This document shows positions 1 to 5,567 of a stretch of 8,223 bases of DNA, piece after piece. The stretch's first letter is position 1. Each line of letters starts with the position of its first letter. The position numbers and the translations under genes were made by a program. The stretch is from Thermoproteota archaeon (GTDB lineage Archaea; Korarchaeota; Korarchaeia; Korarchaeales; Korarchaeaceae). A model generated the notes under the pieces. It did not search any database. It saw only the letters and a program-made list of their open reading frames with translations, and had not been told where the DNA came from. The DNA is taken from contig QMVZ01000067.1 in NCBI GenBank assembly GCA_003661365.1, positions 1 to 8,223 of the forward strand, in the 5' to 3' direction.

Positions 1-216
1 AACGCACTCCTCCCAGACTTTATATCAACTATTTTAGACGATAACGTCGAGATTAGAGGGAGAAAAGCTGTTTGGAAGATTAATCTAGCGGCTGAAACAA
101 TATCTAGACTCCGGGCTATAACAAACAGCATGTTAAGGGCAATTTCCCTTGCTTTAGAGATTGAGAATATTTTGGAAGGAATGGAGGAGGATCTCAACAA
201 TAAATTAAATAAGTAG
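1..216 (+). CDS. KEOPS complex Pcc1-like subunit, C-terminal part (5' end outside window)
   Basis: The window opens inside a reading frame that runs in frame 1 to a TAG at 214-216 and gives 71 residues. It starts NALLPDF, has a strand-like stretch VEIRGRKAVWKINL, and then a helix with SRLRAITNSMLRAI at about residues 37-50. The LRA..NS.LR pattern in the last helix, after an ALxPD segment, is the hallmark of Pcc1/CTAG proteins. Pcc1 is the small dimerising subunit of KEOPS, which makes the t6A modification at position 37 of tRNAs that read ANN codons. Members are usually about 75-120 residues, so perhaps 10-40 residues are missing upstream. The acidic, Asn-rich tail is not conserved family sequence, and its AT-rich codons coincide with the promoter of the following tRNA. 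The assignment rests on motif memory over a partial protein, so it is good but not certain. Confidence 0.7.
   Translation, partial: NALLPDFISTILDDNVEIRGRKAVWKINLAAETISRLRAITNSMLRAISLALEIENILEGMEEDLNNKLNK
200..212 (+). promoter_or_regulatory. TATA-like promoter of tRNA-Val, inside the end of the upstream gene
   Basis: The AT-only run TAAATTAAATAA lies about 25-36 bases before the first base of the mature tRNA at 237. This is the spacing expected for an archaeal TATA box feeding a start at or close to the tRNA 5' end. It sits in the last codons of the Pcc1-like gene, so the tRNA promoter and the protein tail share sequence. The surroundings are clearly less AT-rich, which makes the element stand out. 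It is inferred from position and composition only. Confidence 0.55.
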
Positions 217-236
217 GAGCCGGGGTGAGAATAACT

Positions 237-309
237 GGGCCGGTGGTCTAGTGGCTATGACGCCGCCCTCACGCGGCGGAGGTCGAGGGTTCGAATCCCT
301 CCCGGCCCA
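237..309 (+). tRNA. tRNA-Val (anticodon CAC)
   Basis: A full cloverleaf folds without mismatch. The acceptor stem is 237-243 with 302-308 (GGGCCGG/CCGGCCC), and the D stem is 246-248 with 259-261. The anticodon stem is 263-267 with 275-279 (CCGCC/GGCGG), with a seven-base loop CTCACGC that puts CAC at 269+1 to 272, reading the Val codon GUG. The T stem is 285-289 with 297-301 around the loop TTCGAAT. The discriminator base is A309. No intron is present, and CCA is not encoded (CTTTT follows), so the cca product must add it. Nearly all stem pairs are G-C, which suggests growth at high temperature. Valine tRNAs are not t6A substrates, so the neighbouring Pcc1-like gene is not specifically serving this tRNA. 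Confidence 0.97.
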
Positions 310-315
310 CTTTTC
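310..315 (+). terminator. Short T-run downstream of tRNA-Val
   Basis: CTTTTC follows the discriminator base directly. Archaeal RNA polymerase commonly stops at short T-runs after tRNA genes. A second, longer run (TTTTTT, 341-346) lies 30 bases on and could be the effective stop, though it also looks like the TATA box of the next gene. Weak on its own. Confidence 0.35.
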
Positions 316-337
316 CCTTGGCAATTCAAAGCATGTC

Positions 338-350
338 ATCTTTTTTAAGA
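338..350 (+). promoter_or_regulatory. TATA-like promoter of the 92-codon gene
   Basis: ATCTTTTTTAAGA is centred near 345. About 27 bases downstream the sequence reaches 372, a few bases before the ATG at 378, so a very short leader is predicted. The same T-run may help end the tRNA transcript. AGGA at 368-371 could serve as a ribosome binding site, or be the start of an almost leaderless message. Inferred from composition and spacing. Confidence 0.4.
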
Positions 351-377
351 GTCGGGAGTGGTTAGGCTAGGATCCCT

Positions 378-656
378 ATGCGAACTTACACCTTTTTGGT
401 ATTCTATAAGATTAGACCGCTTTCTCCAGAGGAAGAAGAAAGGGCAAGAAGGGAATGGTCAGAAATCTTGGAAAAATGGCCGTCAAAGATAAGGCTAACT
501 GGAATATTTGACCACGCTTGGGGAACTTCATATAACGGATTCATGGTAATTGAGTGCGAGGACTTTGGAGAATACGTAAAGTTCTGGAAGTGGTTCAAAG
601 ACCAGATTAGATGGTATGTTATTGAAACTAGAACGGTAATTGGGGTAAGGAGGTAG
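378..656 (+). CDS. Conserved-looking small protein of unknown function, ferredoxin-like (ABM-type) architecture
   Basis: This 92-residue protein is soluble, with no signal peptide or membrane segment. I cannot assign it to a named family. The predicted order is strand (YTFLVFYKI, about 4-12), a charged helix opening with SPEEEERARREW (about 16-34), strand (IRLTGIF, 38-44), strand (GFMVIEC, 54-60), an aromatic-rich helix (FGEYVKFWKWF, 63-73) and strand (ETRTVIGV, 83-90). This beta-alpha-beta-beta-alpha-beta layout resembles dimeric alpha/beta-barrel proteins, which often bind small molecules or haem or act as small enzymes or monooxygenases. The segment FDHAWGTSYNG between strands 2 and 3 has the look of a conserved loop, with His and Trp facing a possible pocket. 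The gene has its own TATA-like box and a poly-T stop, so it is probably a single-gene unit. The fold is inference and the function unknown. Confidence 0.8.
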   Translation: MRTYTFLVFYKIRPLSPEEEERARREWSEILEKWPSKIRLTGIFDHAWGTSYNGFMVIECEDFGEYVKFWKWFKDQIRWYVIETRTVIGVRR

Positions 657-697
657 GAGGAACCTTTCTAACGAACTATCCACTTTACCCCTCAATT

Positions 698-705
698 CTT
701 TTTTG
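698..705 (+). terminator. Poly-T terminator after the 92-codon gene
   Basis: A run of six T (699-704) lies about 43 bases after the stop codon at 656, in the gap before cca. No strong hairpin precedes it, as is usual for intrinsic archaeal termination. Termination may be partial, with some read-through into cca, since no convincing TATA box for cca is obvious. AT-rich ATTATTA at 719-725 is too close to the cca start unless its message is leaderless. Confidence 0.4.
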
Positions 706-744
706 AAGTGAACGTAGGATTATTATGGCAAGGTGTAGCTCTGA

Positions 745-2148
745 ATGAAAAGTGATGAACTAGCTTCGATCATAGAAAAGGCTTCGGAACTACTGACTCC
801 ATCACCTGAAGAGAAGAGAAATGCCCTAGAAGTTCTAAATCAGGCCGTTCTTCTTCTGAAAGAAGCGGCAATCAAGCTTGAATTTGACGTCTCAATCGTT
901 CCTGTGGGCTCAATTACCAGAGACACTTGGTTGCCTGGTAAGACCGATTTAGACATATTTATACTCTTCAAAAAATCCTTTCCTGAGGAAAAGCTCGGAG
1001 AATCCGTTATTAGCATTGTAGAGGAGGCATTTGGGAAGTATACCCTCAGATATTCCGCTCACCCTTATGCTAGAGTCAAGTTAAGTGGCTTTGAGATAGA
1101 TGTCGTCCCTGCCTACGATGTTGAAAATGCTCTAGAGCTTAGAACTCCTGTAGATAGATCCCCTCTTCACGCAAAATTTTTAGAGGAGAGAATGACGCCC
1201 AACCTTGCACGAGATGTCAGGTTATTGAAGGCTTTCGTCAAGGGCATGGGAGCTTATGGGGCTGAGGTTAAGGTTGAAGGGTTCAGCGGTTATCTGTGCG
1301 AGTTGCTAGTGTTGTATTATGGATCCTTTTTAGACGTTATAAGAGCTGCAAAGGATTGGAAGGAGCCCGTTGTTATAGATATGGCTAAAATGGTTAGCTC
1401 CACCGAAGAGGCAACCAGGCTATTTCCAAACCCGCTTATAGTCATAGATCCCGTAGATCCGAGGAGAAATGTCGCATCCGCGCTGTCTAGAACCCAGTTT
1501 TATAGGTTTAAAGCTGCAGCGAAGGCATTCTTGAAAAGCCCATCGGAGAAATTCTTCTTGGAAAGAGAAGTTAGACAGCCAGACGAAGAGTACGTACTTA
1601 GCTTGGTAGAAAAGAGGGGAACTTACCTAGCAGCCCTTCTTTTTGATGGATTGAGTGAAGCGCCTGATACTCTGTGGACTCAGGCAAAAAGTGGTGCCAG
1701 AAAGCTACACAAACTCCTGAAGAACAATGGTTTCCCTGTAATTCATGCAGATGGCTTCACAAATGAGAGTTCATCGGTACTTATCCTTATAGAGACGCCC
1801 AGCAGGCTAATTTCTCCCATAGAAGTCAGAGAAGGACCTGAGGTAGGAAGACCAGGAGAGTCTGAATTCATAAAAAAGCACTTAGGAGCAGAGAACACCA
1901 TATCTGGGCCATTTATATGCGAAAACAGGTGGTTTGTCCTGAAAAGAAGGAAGAATAATGACGTAAAATCCTTCATTAAGGGCATCATAAGGACTGGACA
2001 CGGCTTACCAAAGAAACTCTTTAGCGCTAAAACTAAAGAAGTGTTCGAATGCAGAGAGATCTCTAAAATACCTGATTGGGCACTTAAATTCATCTATGAG
2101 TGGCTTCAGAGAAAAGAACCATTCTTGAGGGAATTAGCCGATCCTTAG
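745..2148 (+). CDS. cca: CCA-adding enzyme (archaeal class I tRNA nucleotidyltransferase)
   Basis: This enzyme builds or repairs the CCA tail of tRNAs from CTP and ATP without a template, in the cytosol. The 467-residue length is typical of archaeal enzymes (about 430-470). The nucleotidyltransferase core begins at residue 53 with VGSITRDTWLPG, where GS is the nucleotide-binding pair. TDLDIFILF follows, supplying metal ligands D68 and D70, with the third, D119, in FEIDVVPAYD. The central region has RDVRLLKAFVKG and FSGYLCELLVLYYGSF (about 157-195), conserved in this class, followed by the body and tail domains. AAGGTG at 730-735 lies nine bases before the ATG and supports this start. The adjacent tRNA-Val has no encoded CCA, so the enzyme is essential here. 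The last 15 bases overlap the end of the convergent enolase gene. Confidence 0.96.
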   Translation: MKSDELASIIEKASELLTPSPEEKRNALEVLNQAVLLLKEAAIKLEFDVSIVPVGSITRDTWLPGKTDLDIFILFKKSFPEEKLGESVISIVEEAFGKYTLRYSAHPYARVKLSGFEIDVVPAYDVENALELRTPVDRSPLHAKFLEERMTPNLARDVRLLKAFVKGMGAYGAEVKVEGFSGYLCELLVLYYGSFLDVIRAAKDWKEPVVIDMAKMVSSTEEATRLFPNPLIVIDPVDPRRNVASALSRTQFYRFKAAAKAFLKSPSEKFFLEREVRQPDEEYVLSLVEKRGTYLAALLFDGLSEAPDTLWTQAKSGARKLHKLLKNNGFPVIHADGFTNESSSVLILIETPSRLISPIEVREGPEVGRPGESEFIKKHLGAENTISGPFICENRWFVLKRRKNNDVKSFIKGIIRTGHGLPKKLFSAKTKEVFECREISKIPDWALKFIYEWLQRKEPFLRELADP

Positions 2149-3429
2149 GACCCTTTTACCCCCAAAACTAGCGCTTTTACCTAGCTCTTCTTCAATTTCC
2201 AATAGTCTGTTGTACTTTGCAATCCTCTCTCCTCTAGCTATTGCTCCTGCCTTAATTTGGCCACAACCTATTCCAACGGCTATGTCAGAGATGGCTGCAT
2301 CTATCGTCTCCCCAGATCTGTGGCTTACTATCACGGAATAACCGGCTTTTGAGGCAATCCTAGCGGCCTCTAAAGCTTCTGTTAGAGTTCCTATTTGATT
2401 TACTTTCAGCAGGAGAGAATTGCCTGCACCCATCTCAATGCCCTTCTTAAGCCGCTTCGGATTTGTAACGAAGAAATCATCTCCGACCAACTGGATTCTA
2501 TCCCCTATTCTCCTGGTGAGCTCAGCAAAGGCAGCAAAATCCTCCTCCTCAAACGGATCCTCAATGCTTACGAGCGGATAATCCCTCATCAATTCAATGT
2601 AAAATTCCATTAGATCGTTTGTGTCAAGCTCTTTTCCATCAATCTTGTACTTCCTAGATTTTTGATCATAAAAGCTGCTAGCTGCACAGTCTATCCCTAA
2701 GTAAACCTTCCCACCATATCCGCTTTCTTCCACAGCCTTTAGAAGAGCATCTAGAGCCTCTGTGGTTTTTGACATCGGAGGAGCAAATCCTCCCTCATCT
2801 CCAACGTTTTTCGCAGAAACCCCATATTTTGACACCAAGTAATCCCTTAGATTGTGATAAACCTCTGCCGCAGCTAAAATAGCGTCCTTAAACGTTTGAA
2901 AGTCCGCTGGAATTATCATAAACTCCTGTATTGAAAGCTCATTGCCTGCGTGTAACCCTCCATTTATCACGTTCAACAAGGGGACGGGCAGGAGGTTGGC
3001 AGATACTCCGCCAAGATACCTGTAGAGGGGCTGATCGGTTGCTTCAGCCGCAGCCTTGGCACAAGCAATGGATACGGCCAAGATAGAATTTCCACCGAAG
3101 TTCGATTTATTGGGGCTTCCATCGGCTTCTATCATTATCTTATCGATCTCTTCCTGTTTCCTCACATCAACCCCAATTATGAGAGGGGCTATTAGTTCCT
3201 TGATCGTTGCAACGGCCCTTCTAACTCTCCTCCCTCTAAGCTGTTTTCCCCCATCTCTAAGCTCTACAGCTTCTTCCTTTCCCTTGGAAGCTCCAGCTGG
3301 AACAGAAAAACTTCCTGTATATCCTCCTTCAGTTCTAACAACTGCCTTAACAGTGGGATATCCCCTAGAATCAAATATCTCTAACGCTTTAACCTCAGAA
3401 ATCTTGAACTTGGAGCTCAAGCTTGACAC
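2134..3429 (-). CDS. eno: Enolase (phosphopyruvate hydratase)
   Basis: Enolase interconverts 2-phosphoglycerate and phosphoenolpyruvate in glycolysis and gluconeogenesis; it is cytosolic and Mg-dependent. At 431 residues it is full length. Family residues are present: DSRGYPTV (20-27), the mobile-loop SVPAGASKG (42-50), H160 in NGGLHAGN, E169 in QEFM, E212 in GDEGGFAP, metal ligands D247, E290 (SIEDPF) and D317 (VGDDFFVTNP), catalytic K342 (LLKVNQIG), SHRSGE (369-374) and K393 (GQIKAGA). The listed start is GTG. A TTG three codons in (3418-3420) has the better ribosome binding site, because AAGGTG, which contains that GTG, lies six bases before it. The gene is 94 bases downstream of the Mth938-like gene, behind a terminator, and probably has its own promoter. 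Confidence 0.97.
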   Translation of the reverse strand: MSSLSSKFKISEVKALEIFDSRGYPTVKAVVRTEGGYTGSFSVPAGASKGKEEAVELRDGGKQLRGRRVRRAVATIKELIAPLIIGVDVRKQEEIDKIMIEADGSPNKSNFGGNSILAVSIACAKAAAEATDQPLYRYLGGVSANLLPVPLLNVINGGLHAGNELSIQEFMIIPADFQTFKDAILAAAEVYHNLRDYLVSKYGVSAKNVGDEGGFAPPMSKTTEALDALLKAVEESGYGGKVYLGIDCAASSFYDQKSRKYKIDGKELDTNDLMEFYIELMRDYPLVSIEDPFEEEDFAAFAELTRRIGDRIQLVGDDFFVTNPKRLKKGIEMGAGNSLLLKVNQIGTLTEALEAARIASKAGYSVIVSHRSGETIDAAISDIAVGIGCGQIKAGAIARGERIAKYNRLLEIEEELGKSASFGGKRVLRIG

Positions 3430-3456
3430 CTTGCCTTTGTTAGATTTTTCTCTTGG

Positions 3457-3469
3457 AATTTTAATATCT
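3457..3469 (-). promoter_or_regulatory. TATA-like promoter of enolase
   Basis: Read on the minus strand, AGATATTAAAATT is centred near 3463, about 34 bases before the GTG start at 3429 and 43 before the alternative TTG at 3420. Transcription would begin around 3436, giving a leader of some 7-16 bases. It lies downstream of the poly-T stop of the pheST operon, which supports independent expression of enolase. Positional inference. Confidence 0.45.
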
Positions 3470-3489
3470 CTTGGTTGAACTTACTTTGC

Positions 3490-3498
3490 CAAAAAAAT
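3490..3498 (-). terminator. Poly-T terminator of the pheST operon
   Basis: On the minus strand seven consecutive T (3491-3497) follow the stop codon of the Mth938-like gene by 26 bases. Poly-T runs of this length are efficient intrinsic stop signals for archaeal RNA polymerase. It separates the pheST transcript from enolase. Confidence 0.55.
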
Positions 3499-3523
3499 TC
3501 TAACCTCGACAACTTAGCAGTAG

Positions 3524-3895
3524 CTAGCAGGTGATGTGGAGAATGGCTACGACTCTTTTCCCCTCCTTACATAGGCGCTCGTAAATCTCAATAGCTTCCG
3601 GGGTTTTCGTAGCTATGAACTCAATTCCTGAGGAAATAATGTATTCCTTTACATCCAAGAGTGGAAGTGCTCCGTAGATGCCCGTTCCAATCACAATTAC
3701 GTCAGGCTTTTCCTCAACCAGCTCTTTAACCTCTGCTACGGTGAGGGGAGTGTGTCCGTACCTAGATCTGAGTTCTTTGGATAGCTCCTTCTTCCTTCTG
3801 GAAACCGTACCATTAGCGTGCACGATGATGTCATGGTCATAGCTGTTCTCGCCCACGCGAATCAATCCGAACTTCACTGAAATTTCTCTTTCCAT
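3524..3895 (-). CDS. Mth938/AAMDC-like domain protein (DUF498), function unknown
   Basis: The protein is 123 residues from the ATG at 3893-3895, or 126 from a GTG at 3902-3904 that would overlap the pheT stop. I prefer the ATG because GGTGG lies five bases ahead of it and family members begin close to the sequence VKFGLIRV. The family pattern is clear: FGLIRVGENSYDHDIIVHANG near the start, a basic RRKKELSKELRSRYGHT segment, PDVIVIGTGIYGALPL in the middle, GIEFIATKTPEAIEIY, and a terminal GKRVVAILHITC with the common final Thr-Cys. Relatives are single-domain, cytosolic, Rossmann-like proteins. The bacterial and mitochondrial ones sit near respiratory complex I assembly factors, but the archaeal role is not known. 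Here it follows pheT after one base, so it is cotranscribed and probably translationally coupled. Confidence 0.88.
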   Translation of the reverse strand: MEREISVKFGLIRVGENSYDHDIIVHANGTVSRRKKELSKELRSRYGHTPLTVAEVKELVEEKPDVIVIGTGIYGALPLLDVKEYIISSGIEFIATKTPEAIEIYERLCKEGKRVVAILHITC

Positions 3896-3896
3896 C

Positions 3897-5564
3897 CTAT
3901 CCACCGATTAAAGGATCTAGATTGACCTCAAACACACCTACTGGACACCTTAAACCGAGAACTTCCAGTACTTCAGGCCTTACCTCACCTATGTACCCGG
4001 CCTCTATGGTTCCCGACTTAAGTTCGTAAAGAACCTTGGCAGACCTTCCCTTAATGAGAGTTGGATGTTCAAACCTCTCTAATCCGTATTTTACTCCGAG
4101 GTTGCGTAGCAAAGCATCTAAATGCGCTTGGATCCTTTCAAAACTGACGACATCATCGGCTAGAGCTGCTGCTACCCTCCTCTCATTTCTAGTCTTTGTC
4201 TCTTGGCTCTCGTCCACGACGACAACGTCTCCAACCTCAAACACCAGTTGCGGATATGATGCATGAACGTTATTGGAGAGGAACGAAAGTAAACCAGGCA
4301 TTAGGGAATCCCTCAGTACCGCAAAAGCCTTGCTGACGGGGTTGGCTACCTTGACGATTGGCTTCTTAGGCCTGAGAACCTTGTCGAAGAGCTCCTTCTC
4401 GCTGGTCATTACGTAGCTGAGAATTTCTTGATACCCTAATCCCACCATTAGAAGCCTAACCTTTTTCGAGAACTTCTCCTTCGGATGAACTCGGCCTATC
4501 GTCATCACGTTTGGAATTTCCCAACCCAGCTTGTTGTATCCGTAAGCAATTAAAGCCTCCTCAACCAAATCAATTGGATGCAGGAAGTCCACTCGATAAG
4601 GAGGAATTAACGCTTCGACTACCTCCTGCTTTGCCACAGCATCTAGCCTGGACTTTCTCAAGAGGTTAGCTATTTCTTGAGGGGAGAGGTTCAAACCAGT
4701 TTTTGCTCTGAAGTACTCAGCCTCTAGACTCATGACTTTTGGAGTTAAATCAGGTGTCACGAGCTCTCCCTTAGCTCCTTTCAACTTCACTGTTCCGATC
4801 TTGCCTCCCTTCTCAGCAAGGGCCGTTGCTACCACAATAAGAGCCTGCTCTACTTCCCTTTGAGAGGTTCCAGTGACATCGATCAGCAAGTTTCTGGTTT
4901 CAGAGGTTACCCTCGTCATCTCAGAATTTATTATAGGTGGAAGGGAGAGGACCCCCCCTCTCCTATCTCTAAGCACGGGAAAGAGGGGTTTATCCGCTAT
5001 AATGTGCCCGTATGCAATTCCTTTTTCGTGTCTGTTTATTATCTCCCTCGCATTCATGATTTCAGACTCGCCAAGCGGGACGAACCTTATGTCCTCAGGC
5101 CTCTCCCCAGCATAAGTTATGGGAGGCTCCAACTTGTCGAAATCATGAACTCCTATGGAAACCTTTCTCCTTTCCCTCCCCCAAGTTTGGTGAATTTTCT
5201 CCTGCAAATGCATCAGAGAGAGCAAACCTTCTTCGCCTAGGTGAACTCCTAAAACGATTCCAAGGGCGAAGCCAGGTCGCACACTCATGACGCTCTCTTC
5301 TACTATCCCTTCAACATCGGATTGGAATACCTCGTATTTTGGAATACCTTCCTCGATTCCTAGCAAGCCCTTGAAGTGCCTGGCTATGCCCTCCTCAGAA
5401 AGAAGGTCTAATCTGTCTGTCGTTACTTCTACCTCAATCTCATCCCCTTCAATCCTTTCTAAACTCATCTTGGACTTCTCTAACAACTCAGAGAGTTCAG
5501 AATCGCTTAATTCTCTTCCTACAAGGGAGAAGAGGTACCTTAGGTTAAGCGTTAACGTTGGCAT
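3897..5564 (-). CDS. pheT: Phenylalanyl-tRNA synthetase beta subunit, archaeal type
   Basis: This is the large partner of the alpha2-beta2 enzyme that charges tRNA-Phe. At 555 residues it matches the short archaeal/eukaryal form. It lacks the bacterial N-terminal EMAP/OB domain and the C-terminal FDX anticodon-binding domain. The N-terminal region has TTDRLDLLSEEGIARHFKG (48-66). Next is a B3/4 domain at about 100-260, the site of proofreading of Tyr-tRNA-Phe in this family, with SIGVHDFDK and GGVLSLPPIINSE. A B5 (DNA-binding-like) domain follows at about 272-345, with PPYRVDFLHPIDLVEEALIAYGYNKL. The last 200 residues form the catalytically inactive class II-like core (NPVSKAFAVLRDSLMPGLL, VFEVGDVV). 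GGGGAGAG precedes the ATG, which is 3 bases after the pheS stop, so the two subunits are probably made in balance by coupling. Confidence 0.96.
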   Translation of the reverse strand: MPTLTLNLRYLFSLVGRELSDSELSELLEKSKMSLERIEGDEIEVEVTTDRLDLLSEEGIARHFKGLLGIEEGIPKYEVFQSDVEGIVEESVMSVRPGFALGIVLGVHLGEEGLLSLMHLQEKIHQTWGRERRKVSIGVHDFDKLEPPITYAGERPEDIRFVPLGESEIMNAREIINRHEKGIAYGHIIADKPLFPVLRDRRGGVLSLPPIINSEMTRVTSETRNLLIDVTGTSQREVEQALIVVATALAEKGGKIGTVKLKGAKGELVTPDLTPKVMSLEAEYFRAKTGLNLSPQEIANLLRKSRLDAVAKQEVVEALIPPYRVDFLHPIDLVEEALIAYGYNKLGWEIPNVMTIGRVHPKEKFSKKVRLLMVGLGYQEILSYVMTSEKELFDKVLRPKKPIVKVANPVSKAFAVLRDSLMPGLLSFLSNNVHASYPQLVFEVGDVVVVDESQETKTRNERRVAAALADDVVSFERIQAHLDALLRNLGVKYGLERFEHPTLIKGRSAKVLYELKSGTIEAGYIGEVRPEVLEVLGLRCPVGVFEVNLDPLIGG

Positions 5565-5567
5565 CTT

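Noticed and set aside
752..809. A box C-like GTGATGA followed by CTGA motifs, as in a C/D guide RNA
   Set aside because: It lies in the first codons of cca, no internal C'/D' pair with proper spacing is present, and the motifs are frequent by chance in this composition.
1743..2093. A 116-codon minus-strand frame within cca
   Set aside because: It is fully antisense to conserved cca coding sequence, with no ribosome binding site or family pattern.
3056..3478. A 140-codon plus-strand frame opposite enolase
   Set aside because: It is antisense to conserved enolase codons, Ser/Leu/Pro-rich in the way of shadow frames, and matches no family.
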